From positions 2,294,001 to 2,358,000 of the forward strand of contig JAIXMN010000002.1 of NCBI GenBank assembly GCA_025716815.1: a stretch of DNA of 64,000 nt. Direction: 5' to 3'. Below, in pieces: positions 24,317 through 35,821 of this stretch. Each line of letters starts with the position of its first letter. Within the stretch, counting starts at the first letter, position 1. The notes below the pieces were generated by a model. That model saw only the letters and a program-made list of their open reading frames with translations. It did not search any database and was not told the origin of the DNA. Origin of the DNA: Dichotomocladium elegans. Taxonomy: Eukaryota > Mucoromycota > Mucoromycetes > Mucorales > Lichtheimiaceae. Made by a program: the position numbers and the translations under genes.

Positions 24317-24847
24317 CTTCATTTTGCATAGTTTCATCTTTCACACTTTTCTGCATACCCCAATCCACTTTTACATATAAGATAATTCATCCAATCACCT
24401 TTGTATTCCTGATCTCATCTCTCCTATTTCTTTCTCCAAGTAATTCTGCCCAATCCTGGCTCATTTTCTCGAGAGATAGAGAGAGGAGAGGAAGTTCTGC
24501 ACTGATTCAAACCTATTACCTATATCCGCTTTTCTTTTTCTGCATGTATAGATTTCCTTATTACCTCTTGTTCTTTGTTCTTCTCGGCTGATTTTATCCA
24601 ATAAGCAGAGAATTGTTTGCATAAACACAGGGTCTAGGACAAAGTGCAATGTGAATCAAAGTGATGTGATTGAAGAATTCGCAGAGAGAGTGCTTGAAAT
24701 ATAGACGTTGAGATACGGTATTCCCATTGATATTGATCGCAGCCCGTGCTCTCCAAGCAAGCATTCATATTGTATACTTGGAGCGATGTTTTATTTTATT
24801 TTTTTGGGGGGATATCATAGAATTCAAGCAAAAGCAAATGAATGACA
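24317..24847. other. Convergent 3' spacer between PDE and VMA13
   Basis: 531 nt holding both 3' UTRs. T-rich after the phosphodiesterase stop; nothing else recognised. Confidence 0.4.
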
Positions 24848-27065
24848 CTACGCCGAAGCCATGGCGAAGTACTTTTGGGTTGCCGACAAAGCATGATAAC
24901 GCACATCAGGATCTTCATGGGTCATCAATTCCATAATACGGCGTTTGGCCCCGAAATCTTCCAAAAATCTACGGAGGGGTTGCAAAGTTATTCGCCATGT
25001 GTATGTGTGTGTATTGTGTTCATTTCCAGCTTGCGTACTTTTTCCCATTGCTGCCAGCATACTTTACATACTGGCCAAGGTCATGGCAAGTGATGGCAAG
25101 AATGGTGGTGTGGGTGCTCGTGCTGAGTAGACGGACGAGCATTCTATCAGAATGGGGGTGGGGAGGATTAGATCCGTCTCGGTCTATCATTTAGCAACAC
25201 CAAGGGACTTGCCTGAGCAATTTATTGTCTTGGTCGTTCAAACGACTGGCATACTGGCGCCAAAAGTTCTCGCTCTGATGGGGCGGTGACCATTCGAGCT
25301 TGCCGGTCTCCACTTCAGATGCGTAGACCTCAAAGGTGCTAATATATGTTTGTATGTTATCAGTCAGTCGGTCCAACACACTCGACATCACTCCTTCTCC
25401 CCTTTCCCCCCCCACTTGCGTTAGGTCTTGAAAGTTTTCCTGGAGCCGTTCTTGAATCAACGAGATGTCATCCATGATATCTCGATCCTGCCACTTGCGC
25501 GTGCTCAGGTGCTCCGCAAACGGTTGCAGTTTTTCAACAAGCATGGCCGACAGGTTTTCCCTGGGGGCTTTTTCTATCATATTCTAATCGAGTTTTACGA
25601 CACTTTGAGTCCAGCTGAAGCCATTTCCTATCTTTTATGTGTACGACTTGAACCTTAAACGTGGCCACGATCACGCGAATCACCTTTTCCTTCACGGCCG
25701 ACTTGGCCACCTCAATCAAGGTGGGAATCACATCATACTTTCTGTTTAAATTGGCTGCGATCTCTTGATCAAACGTCAAGAGCCAGATCGCAAAGCAAAG
25801 CTCATAAAGCACCTGCGGGTTCGAACTGCCCTTTTTAAGGATGTGCACAAGCCTAAGAAGAATGGAAAAGGTTCGATAAGCTGATCACGCTTCTGGAATA
25901 GGATACTTGCGTGTCGACCGCATGGATGGTCTGCCAGAATGCTTTGCGGTAAGGGGGTATGTGGAACAAAGCATCCAGAATCTGAATGTTGAGCTCAATC
26001 AAATTTTGGTTCCGGCTCTGGAGCTGAAACGTCATCCATCGGAAGAACTCATTGATATCAATGGCGCATTGATGACCTGCAGAGCTACGTAATATATCCA
26101 TATTCCTTGTTATTCCATTAATCATTTCGTTCAAGAAACACAAACTTGCCATACGAGCAGGGCCAAGATCTTGCTCGACTGGATGCCAATGAACTCATCG
26201 TTGATGCGCAAGGCCCTATATTTGTGTTTTGTGTTATACATCATCTGCCATTTTAGGTATGGGCAAGAAGCATCTAATCCCTTACTTGTAGAAGGGCCCG
26301 AATGGATAATCAGGACATGACGCTGAAGCTTGGTGGAACAAAGCAATACGTTCGCCATGGTCTTTTTTTTTTTACAGGACTCAGTTTTTTTTTTTTACCC
26401 CTTTTTTTTCGGCCTTGCACCATCTTCTCCAAGTTTTACCTGTCAGCATATCTTGTATCAGGACCAAGACTTTTTGCAACGCATCTACGCGAGCAAGCTT
26501 CTGCATCAGATCGAGGTATAACCCTGCATAGTAAAGCCCGTGCTAGAAGCATGAGTGAGAATAAAACGCTTGAAAAAATCGGAGGAAAGATGGAACCCGT
26601 TGCCCCCCTCCCCCAACACACACACACACACACACGCACACGCAAATATACCTCTGCCATAATGCCATTCAGTTCTTCGGAGCTCTTGTTCTCTGCATGT
26701 TCAATCATTGCCACTTCATCCATCGTAATGAGACCTGCACGAGCATAATCCTATGAAATTTCCAGATGTTTAGGAACCACACGCGATGAAACAAAATGCC
26801 TGACAACGGTCGTGTGCTCTTGCATAAAATAAGCGCGCAGGCTGCCTGTCTGTTCGAATCAACCCACCCTCTCTCCTAAAAAAAAAAAAGAGGTTGCACC
26901 TCTACTTGCCTGCCAAGGAATAGGTTCGACTCTAATTTTGTCTACGAGGTCATCCAGATACGGGTGTTGAATGATTGTGAGGCTGATGTCTTCAATAAGG
27001 CTTTCAGTAGCGATGTTGTGCTCTGCGACAGGAACAGTAGCAATGGGATCTGCGGCAGCAAGCAT
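24848..27065 (-). CDS. VMA13: V-type proton ATPase subunit H
   Basis: Roughly ten exons. Subunit H links the V1 sector to Vo and silences free V1; armadillo/HEAT-like helical repeats. Landmarks from the start at 27065: RVEPIPWQ, DYARAGLITMDEVAMIEHAE, LYLDLMQKLARVDALQKVLV, INDEFIGIQSSKILALLV, FFRWMTFQLQSRNQNLIELN, LYELCFAIWLLTFDQEIAAN, VAKSAVKEKVIRVIVATFK, ENLSAMLVEKLQPFAEHL, KLEWSPPHQSENFWRQYA, HDLGQYVKYAG and a final RRIMELMTHEDPDVRYHALS. Five introns appear to be GC-AG: 26751-26909, 26085-26149, 25853-25910, 25339-25419 and 25144-25212, all starting GCAAGT. In four the phase excludes a GT donor or conservation demands GC; for 26751-26909 a GTGGGT donor 42 nt downstream would add 14 residues. 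Intron 25339-25419 is 81 nt and stop-free. A CA microsatellite lies in another intron. Confidence 0.93.
26616..26644 (+). repeat. CA microsatellite in a VMA13 intron
   Basis: A run of about 14 CA units with two CG interruptions, inside an intron of the V-ATPase subunit H gene. Likely length-variable. Confidence 0.9.
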
Positions 27066-27370
27066 TTCTCAATAGACCAAAAAAAAAAAGATAAAAGGGC
27101 GTCGAGTTCTGACAAAGGAGGAAAACGGAAAAAAAAATAATAGCAAGTTCCCTCATGTGTTTCAAGAAAAGGTACAGTAAAACCATGGTCGAACTCGTGT
27201 GTCACAACGCGAGGGAATTTAGCGAGGTGTCCTATGCAAATAGGTTAGGATTGCCTTTGTTTTTATTAAGTAGTATAAATAATGGAAGAAGGGGAAAAAG
27301 CGAGAAAAGGTATATGTGTGCTTGTATTAACGGTGGCGAGAACAGTGCCTTTTTTTTCAAGATCATTTTG

Positions 27371-28587
27371 CTAAGCGGTAGGGGCAGTGACAGGCTGAGT
27401 TCCTTGGCTAGCGATCTCAACAGTGGGCTTCTCGTCCGAATCCTTTTGCTCTACTGCTTCGGCAGCGTCTTCCTCGACAATCACCTCAACTGCCTCGATA
27501 ATATTATGCGACGAAAGGCTTTTCTTGGGTGTCTTGGGGTGACGTTGAAACAATGATGTTAGGCGACGTGTCAGACGGTTTTGCTTTTTCTTTTGCTGCT
27601 GTTTCTCTTCCTCCTGGTGCACCTCGACGGACTTCACATGCTGCTGTTCTTGCTGTGCTCCTTCCTCTTCTTTTTCTTTCTCTGGATCCTGCTGCTGCTG
27701 CTGCTGCTCTTCTGGTTTGGCTCTCTCTTCATTCTCTGCTTCGTCCTCCTTCTTTTGCTGTTGCTTTGGTAATTTGTCGTTCTGATGGATGTGGAGCAAT
27801 CGGCTTATCAAGGAAGGGCGTTTGGTTATGGTGTGTCGTCCAAGCTTCTGTTCAACAGGTACGTTGACGGCGGGGCGCTCCTCAACGGCGGCAGCAGCAG
27901 GAGCACTGGACTCCTCTACAACATCCGTGACAGAAATGGCAGGCGTTTCAGTTGTGACAGCAGCAGTAGTAGTTGTAGCAGCAGCAGTAGTAGTAGTCGA
28001 CTCCTCGTTCGTCGCAGCAGGTGTCTTGGAAAGACTCTCAGCGGCAGTACTTATTTCGACGACCTCTGGTTCTTCATCATGAGAAGCGACATTGGTCTGG
28101 AAGAAAAAGCAGGATGATAAGTATAGGCAATGCTTGTGTATGGATAGTCAAATACCTTGCTGGCTCGGAACAAGTGGCCAAGTTTAGGTTTCTTGAAAAG
28201 AGTGAAGCGCGGCTTTTTGGCAGACGATTTAGTAATCTCATTTTCATTCTCTTCTTGTTCTTCATCGTCTTCTTCATTGTCCTCCTCGTCCTCGTCCTCC
28301 TGCTGCTGGTGTTCTTGTTCCTCTTCTTCTTTCTTCACGGCTTGTTTTTCCTTGTTTGTATCTTTGCCTTCTTGGGTGTCGTTCACCGTGGTAGCTGTGG
28401 CGGCCGGGATAGGAGAAGCGGTCGCTTCCTCGGATGCAGATTCTTGGGTATGGTTGTCCGCTAACTCGGGTTCGGGGGTCGCTCTTTCAACTGTGATAGG
28501 TTCTTCTTGTTGTTGCTGCTGCTGCTGCTGCTGCTGTTGGTGTTGTTCATCGACTGTCGGCTTGTGATTTTCCATGGTGGTGGTCAT
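27371..28587 (-). CDS. Gln/Glu-rich disordered orphan protein
   Basis: Two exons (28587 to about 28156, and about 28094 to 27371) joined by a GT-AG intron; about 385 residues. Start taken at MTTTMENHKP (28587); a second ATG at 28575 is possible. The protein is low-complexity: a poly-Gln run near the N-terminus, long Glu/Asp/Gln tracts, and a Thr/Ala-rich middle (STTTTAAATTTTAAV). Three short basic-hydrophobic patches stand out: KPRFTLFKKPKLGHLFR, KRPSLISRLLHIHQN and NRLTRRLTSLFQRHPKTPKK. No domain recognised, no signal peptide or membrane segment. A TATA-like box lies about 70 nt upstream. Real expression is likely given the promoter and intron; function unknown. Confidence 0.65.
28508..28546 (-). 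repeat. CAG/CAA repeat encoding poly-Gln
   Basis: About a dozen CAG/CAA codons in the N-terminal part of the Q/E-rich orphan gene. Confidence 0.9.
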
Positions 28588-28656
28588 GGGTGCCTGATGG
28601 GATTGAGCTCGTAGACGGAGAGGGAGGGAGGGGAGGGGGAAGAGCGAGCGATGCGG

Positions 28657-28666
28657 TTTATATAAA
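28657..28666 (-). promoter_or_regulatory. TATA-like box of the Q/E-rich orphan gene
   Basis: TTTATATAAA, about 70 nt before the chosen start at 28587, in a suitable position for a core promoter. Confidence 0.5.
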
Positions 28667-28800
28667 TTTTGACATGTCAAAATCAATTTAGCAAATGGCA
28701 CGTTGTGTATATCCTGATGGTTGCGCGTGTAAATTATTTAGTGCAGACTTGTCCTCTGGTCCACCTGAACATTATTACATGGCGAACAGAACAAATATAC

Positions 28801-28878
28801 CGCGCGTGCGTGCGTGCGAATGTGTGTGTGTGGAGGTGTGGAGGTGTGGAGGGGTGTGTGTGTGTGTGTATGTGTGCG
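28801..28878 (+). repeat. GT-rich microsatellite
   Basis: Interrupted GT/GTGGAG repeats in intergenic DNA, followed by a CT run (28881-28897). Confidence 0.85.
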
Positions 28879-31800
28879 GTTTCTCTCTCTCTCTCTGTCA
28901 GAATTAACATGCTTTTACTCAATTGTCTTTTTTCCCTTGCAGCGCAAGAACACTAGCAAATTGGGCAAATGGCGCGTACAACTACACACATATACTCACA
29001 GCAGAATGTCACTATACCTCCTTCAATCAACACACAGGCCACACATATCACAGTGGATCATGCATCCATTCTCCTTTCTCATTCACTTGATCCAAGCCCG
29101 TTGTCTTTTACGTCCGCGGCTGCGGCTTTTCAAAAACAAAAACAAAACAAGAAAAAAAAAACATGCGGCCTGGGATATCTCCCTTTTAGGACAATGCAAG
29201 GCCTGTCTGTACGACGCCAAGTCATCTCCATGGCATTTTACTTCCATCATGATCTCTGCCAGATCCGATCCCTATTCTCATGTATCCATGCCAATAAGAA
29301 GAAAATGGAAGCAAACGAGAAGGCAGATTAATCCTATGCGTCATATTTGCCGATGAATTTTTCCAACAAGACGACAATATTTCCTCCTTGATTTATCTTA
29401 CTTGAACAACCAGGAAGCGCCAGCGGAGGGCAAGAGGGTTTCATGATGAACACCCACGTGCTTGTGGTACATCACGGCTCTCTCAAAATAAAAAAAGAGA
29501 CTAGCCACTGCTCTCATGTAGAATCAAAATTCGGTCCAGCGCGTCAATCATCGGGTGAAACGTAGGACCAGATGAAATTGTGCATCTCCTTTTTGGTCTT
29601 TGTTCTTCTTTAAGCTGCCAAATGGATCCTCCCTCCCTCATGGATAAAAAAAGAAATCGACACGTTAGTCATCAAGAAACAGGGTTGGTTTTCTATTTTC
29701 CCGCAAAAAAAAGGGGGGGCGGCGGCGGTCACGGTGAGGGTGGTTAATGGTAAAGGAATCAGGTAAACGATTAGGGCTTTGATCAGGTCACAACAACTCA
29801 AGTCTAAAGCTGATCCTCGCGGATACCTAGATATGAACTTACGTTTTTTCCTTGAGGGTATGTTTAACCCCGTTGACGCGGAGCAGAGTGTGTCAGCAGG
29901 GTAAACCATAATAATTTATTTGTCTTCGTAAGATGATGATGTTTGTAAAGTATGGATTCAACAACTCCTTTTATTTATGAAGCATTGCGTGGAGAAAACC
30001 TTGCCGGCAAACGAAATATTATGGATCTTCCTTATTATGCATGTACCTTATTATTGCCATGGCTAGACAGTGTAGCTCACCAGAAATGAGGACGTGCAGG
30101 ATAGTGCAATACATGTGGGTGTGGACGGGGGGGGCAATAACAACAATAGTAATAATAATATAAAGATCAGCAGCATAATGGAAATTATGCAAAAATGGGG
30201 TCATCGTACACACAGCAATGGTCAATCCAGACTGGGTGGTTTCCTGGAAATTTGAGATGGTCCAGCATATTCTCGTAACGTCGACAACGTATCGTGAATA
30301 ATTCAAGTATATAGATACACGCCTGTTTCGATCCATGCATTTTCTATGGCTCTGCCAAGAGACAGGCAGACAGAGAGAGAGAGATGGGGGCCAATATAGC
30401 TATGACCAGACTACAGCGTGCACGTGTTGCCAGGTTGCAAGTCACCCGTACTCTCCGCATCGCCATGCCACATGTTTTGGGTCTGCTTCTCAGGTGCTTT
30501 TGATCCTACGCAGAGGGACGATGTCTTTTTGCGATATCGAAGATTCTCAAAGAGTAAATATTCCTGCTTCCGGCAGGCAATGTTGAGGAGGGTCGTCTAA
30601 TCGTTTGATTGCTGCTTATCAATCTCGTAAAACAGCGGTTTGCAACGGTGCTGCTCCACATTGAAGTCTCCATAATCAGCTACGCTTTCTGCCGTACATT
30701 TGGGCGAGCACAGAATTTTTTGAAACCACCCCACCTTGACAATTTAATTGGGCTATTGTTTCGTGAGTCGTAAAATTATAAAGATCTGTCAGCGAGATAA
30801 TCACTTGCCTCAATCGCTAATCCATGTTTGGTCGGTTAGCAATAACGTGATACGGCTTTTTGGATGATAAGAAGAGGAGGATGGATGGGCTTTTTTTTTG
30901 GGGGGGAGGGGAAAGAAAAGAAAGGAAAAACAGGTGCGATGTTCGCATGCTAGTTTGTCAAGATAAACTCTTGTGATCCTCTCTTCCAGCGGTCAGTCAG
31001 CTCCACGCAAATGGAGCGCAACCCGTATTACTCGGGCTTATTATTGCATCGAACCTCTCAACGTGGAGAGCTATCATTGTCCTTCCATACCATACTCTTC
31101 TATCACAAATTCATCAGGTGTTGCTAATCCCGAAATCCAATCCAGCATCTCATCCGCTTTAAAGCTCTATTGTACCTCAACTCGCATGACACACAATAGC
31201 GGATATCCTTTCCATTCACTTGCATATCCTTTGTGTAACACCGATGCTACCGTCTGTTTTCTCTGCTTTTCCCGCCCCCCTCCCAACCCGCTTTTTGTAT
31301 CCTCTTGTATAAAACATGGAAAACACAATCACCACCATCCCCGAAAATCCTCTGACCCTGTTTCAAAGTTAGTTCCACTTTTTTCGGGTAGCACAAGATT
31401 TACAAAATGGGGACGTGGAGACTTTGAAACGCAGCGCGCACGGGGTCCACTTTGCTGGATCAAGGTACGTAAAAGTTGAGCGGCAGCTGCCGTAACACAG
31501 ATCGACGTCCAAAGATCAGATATTTGTACCTGATGCTGCAAGCAACTTATTCACTGACATCGTTCCATAACGGGTATGCACGGGATTGCTCACCATTGCA
31601 ATGGCGTTTGATAATATGCCCTATGCAGACCAGATGGAGGTTTGAAGGATGGCCCTTTTTACACATATGACATGCATAGTTTATGTTGTTGGGACGGCAG
31701 TAACGATAGGCATGTCAACTTCAGCAACGTCAGTGGCGATCAACGCTTAGACGGAAATGCATGCCGCACATTCCATTCCTTGTGCGAGGAACACAATATC

Positions 31801-32126
31801 TTGCACCTGAAAATCTCTAGATTTGGATTGTGATGCCGCACTACTTTGCAATTTTGTTCTTCTTCTCTTCTATTTCCTGCATGAGGACAGAGTGAAGCTC
31901 AGCAGCCTATTGCTCGGGACGCATCGTTGTTCAACAGCTCGTGGGGCCTGCAAGTAGGAGAAAAGGGGTGATTGTGCGTGAAACGAAAAAAAAACCAAGT
32001 GATGCGAGATAATTTAGCACAAAGCGCGCCATATCAAGAGCACCCACTGGTTAAGCATCTCTCTGCACACTCAGATACGCAGCGGCAAAGCGCAACCTAG
32101 ATGCTTTTCCTTCTAGAGATCGTTGT

Positions 32127-35100
32127 TTATTTGCTCTTTGGATTATGGAAGAGCACCTCCATAAAAAGTGGGGGGTATTCTTCGAGACGTTTGAAGAATT
32201 GGTGAATGCAATAGCGTATGAATCTGAGAAGTTCCATATTTTCTGGAGTTTTGCTTAATGAATTCTCGTAAGCAAGGATGCGATTAAAAAGCTCCAATAC
32301 CGGAAGCTAAAGGATAAAAAAAAAAGTCAAATCCCCACTTTTCTATTTTCCAAGTCACTTGCCTTGAAGAAGATCTGTTCATTTTTCCGCCTCACCATAA
32401 TCCGATGGAATAAGCTTGTGATACAATGGATGATATGGGGCTCGAGAACTTCAAAATGTTCCAAGAGCATGCAGTATACACGTACTACATCATAACGCAG
32501 GTATTTCTGCCGCGGTGCTGGTTGGTATAAGCAGATGATGATGGTGTATACACTCACCTTTTCAAATTGATCAAATTTAAAAACGTGCTGGCGGTAAGCA
32601 ACGTTCTCCTCCCGTTCTTCATCTTCTGGTTCGCTTACTAGGTTCGGATCTCTCTCTTCTGCAGATCATGTTAAGTACACCTCCATTGACAGGTTAGCGT
32701 TCTTACTTTACCTGGCACTGATGCCTCTTTTCTTTTCTTCTTCGCCTTCTTCCGCACAAACATGAATTGATTCTTGGACGAATAATGCTCCAAAAGTTTC
32801 AACATCACATGCGTCAGCTCAACTACTGTTTTGAGATACCTGCACATTATGTAAACGTGGTTATCAACCTGCTGTTCGCTCTCACTGTCTTTGGAAATTA
32901 CCCCAATGACTGAGTTGTGTATTTGCATATGAGTTTGGTAAAGAGATCGAGCGTCGATTGTTCGTGATATATGTTGCTCTGGATATATTCTGCCACGTCT
33001 CGGAATTCTTCTTGTGGTGCTGAAGACATCGCACTCACTGTGACCACCTATAAGGACATATTAATATATCCAGATCATAAATATCCCTAAAGGACGGACC
33101 AGTTGTTTAAAGCAATTTGCTGTCACCCGCACTTCGCGCCAGTTCTATTCACTCGAAGATAAATCACGCTGAAGTCAATACCCTGTACCTGCGTATAAAT
33201 TACCTTTTCCTCGGTGACCGCTGTCAGCCGCCGGATACATAAAAGAAAGGCTCTTAAGTCCATGACTGATGCAACGAGGTCATAGTCATAAGAGAGTGGT
33301 TCCTGATTTTGCTGCTTCTCTGCATCAGTGTTTTCAGAAGTGGCGAGAGCCTCCATTGCTTCACGAGTGGGAAGAAATAGCTTATTGGAATCAATGGGAT
33401 TTATCTGCTTCTGTTGTCCTTGTTGCCGTTCTTTGGCCGCAGCTGCATGCTCAAGGCTAAAATACTCGAGAAACCATGCCATTGTGTGGTAGAACCGCAC
33501 ATGATCCTTTTCTGTGATCTTCTTGTCTTCGCGTGCGATCTCCTTGATGAAGTTCAAATAAAACGCTACGTATACCTCACGAAAATAAGCTGAATGATTA
33601 ATCTTAAATATGATGTTGGATCGGTACCGTTGAAAGAGTTTTTGAGAAAAGACTGAGCCAATTGCTTCAAATTCCTCATTGCAACCAACGTCGTGTAGGT
33701 TTTTCGTAGGCCTTCTTCCTATACAGTCATTGAATACCAGAGAGTCCGTTCGTTGCCTCTATAAGGGTTGCTTACCCGCTCCTTCCGTTTGAGTCCTCGC
33801 CTGTCCGGTTTCTTGTTGTTGTCGATGATATCTCCCAATGCAAGATATGCTGAATCTTGTTTGTGTGACACTCGCGTCTCCCCGTCCTAAGTTTGTAATG
33901 ATACCGCTCTTCAGACCCATGCCCTTCATTGAGCCCGATGCCAAGTTTTACCCATGATTTAATAGCATAGCTTCCACCGAATCTCTGGTGGCGCGATGGT
34001 GCACTGCGTATTTTTAGCCGTTTGACATCATTCTCGACTTTCAGCAAAGCGTCGAGCTTGTCCGACCGCACCCGGTTCGGTCGATCCTATACACACATTT
34101 CATAAACAACACAGTTCACCTGAGCTTATATATATACAAGTATTCTCTTACATGGTCTGCACTCAGGCTGCTGTGAAACACCTCGCGGGCTGACACGCCT
34201 TGCAGTAGGTTGTACAAAATCTCAAGCACAATAACGTTCCATTCCGCAGCATCCTGCTCGGCGCTATTAGAGGCAATCACCAGTAATAGATCCATGAGTT
34301 CTGTTTCGCAAAACCGAACCAGTAATTTTTCCTAGTGATTCTAATATTCAGCCATGCTCCATTTGCAACAGAGGAGTTCCACCATGTTCTGAAGACGAAC
34401 CTGCATGGATGCCATCTGTAATGTTTCCTCAGAAGCCGCCTGTGATGCATTCAAATCAGGAATCGCAGAGAGGTTCCGGAAAAGATAGAGGACGAGCCGG
34501 ATCACAATCTGATCACGCATCGATCGCTCACTACCTCTTCATGTTAGCGTACGCCTCTGACCTCTTCTGTTCTCTGGCTTACTGATATGGCGTACTCATT
34601 GGACCAACCAAAAGCCGCATGACCGCCTCAAAAAGTCCTGGTTGCAAAAGTGCCAACTTATAACGTCGATATCGATTGAGTAAATTCGGATCGTATTCAT
34701 CCTCCTCATCGTCGTCATCGTTTGCATTTTGTTTTTGTTGCTCTAGAGGCCAAGTCATTGGGACCAAAAGTTCCACTGGAATACTGTGTCAATTTTCGGA
34801 CTAAACGTCAGGGACATGCCAGCATGTTCATTTACCACATGCCAAAATAAATCGTTCGGCTATCTCAGAGGGATCCGTGGCATGCAACTTGATAATCGGG
34901 ATCAGATCGTTTTCCAAGACGCTGAAGTCAGCAAGGGCTGGAAGGAATGTCTTAAAAGGCGAGTTACTCTCAGCACGAATGGCCTTCTTTAAGTCCTTGA
35001 GACAGCCTTTCAAAAGAGTTTACATATTTCGGTAAAGGCAGAGGGATTGAGCGATCAAAGTGCTGGCTGCACGCCAAACCCTTAATTATTTACCGAGTGC

Positions 35101-35232
35101 TTCGTCGCCAAGAGTATAGATTTGTTCAATGACGCCTGGTTTTATCTCTTTCTCCTCGAATCCGCCGAGTGCTGTGCATGTTGCGAGAATATAATTTCTG
35201 TTTTGCTGAAGGATCGCGTCGTCGTCTTCCAT
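32127..35232 (-). CDS. TIMELESS/Swi1/Tof1 replication fork protection protein
   Basis: About a dozen exons on the minus strand. Partner of Tipin/Csm3 at replication forks, needed for checkpoint signalling and fork pausing. Start chosen at 35232 (MEDDDAILQQN...LATCTALGGFEE), which continues into IEQIYTLGDEAL, CLKDLKKAIRAE and LENDLIPIIKL, as in fungal relatives. Then ELLVPMTWPLEQQ, RDQIVIRLVLYLFRNLSAIP, EKLLVRFCETELMDLLLVIA, HQRFGGSYAIKSW, KDHVRFYHTMAWFLEYF, LTAVTEEK, YLKTVVELTHVMLKLLEHY, YLRYDVVRVYCMLLEHFE and finally IHQFFKRLEEYPPLFMEVLF. The reading stops soon after (HNPKSK), so the C-terminal extension of many relatives is missing or on unrecognised exons. Intron 32307-32362 is GC-AG (GCAAGT). 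It shares a 589-nt divergent promoter with the Cys-rich gene. Confidence 0.9.
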
Positions 35233-35821
35233 GAATGCGTACTTATTCAGGGGTGGGAGAGAGGGGAAATTTTACTACCCGCCTACGCGCAACGCGTTGA
35301 TAAAAAAAACACGTCCGACAAATTTGGGGGGTTGTTGGCTGGATGAGATGGTGTCATCATCGATCAGTTCGCGTCGGATGGCCCGCTATCCCGAAACCGG
35401 GCCGTCCTATCTCCACAAATATTTGCAATTCTTATTCGATGACGCGTGCCCTGTATTCCGTCGCTGCTGCTCGGATTTTGCAGGTGCAGAAAGGTATGAT
35501 AAATGGATCGTGGAGGTTGGAACCATCTTATCTTTAAAGATTTACTCTGTAAAGATCTCCATCTGAGCACAACCCAGATAGAGGGAACAGATCAATTGCT
35601 CGGGATCAGCCATCCTAATAATTCTGCCGCGAGAGAAAAAAAAAGGAACACTGAGACAAAGTAAAGCGATGACAGCAGAGAGAAAAGTTCCAAGTTTAGT
35701 TGAAAACTTCCATGCAGAATTCATCGTAAAATTCACACCCCGCGATCATTGTTGGCATTTCTATAAAAATGTGACAAGTGCTCTCCTAATGAAGAAGCAG
35801 TAGGTTTCCCTCACCCCTTCT
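35233..35821. promoter_or_regulatory. Divergent promoter of TIMELESS and the Cys-rich gene
   Basis: 589 nt between two outward-facing starts. An open frame on the minus strand (ATG 35613) falls here but does not connect to TIMELESS. No clear TATA box. Confidence 0.5.

Larger units (their letters stand above)
28588..32126. other. Gene-poor stretch between the Q/E-rich orphan and TIMELESS
   Basis: About 3.5 kb. It begins with the orphan gene's promoter and a GT-rich microsatellite (28801-28878). I found no family-level coding match. Around 31305 a TATAAAA string precedes an ATG (31317) opening MENTITTIPENPLTLFQ, which then stops; possible exons downstream could not be joined. On the minus strand at about 31900-31838 an exon-like piece reads AELHSVLMQEIEEKNKIAK and ends at a stop. 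Neither is assigned. Confidence 0.4.

Noticed and set aside
30973..31479. 168-codon plus-strand frame
   Set aside because: No family similarity, Ser/Pro-rich composition typical of T/C-rich spacer, and no ATG context; only the small TATA/ATG feature inside it is noted.
35542..35736. Open frame with MADPEQLICSLYLGC as the TIMELESS start
   Set aside because: It cannot be joined in phase to the next conserved exon. The ATG at 35232 reads straight into the family N-terminus (TALGGFEE...YTLGDEAL).
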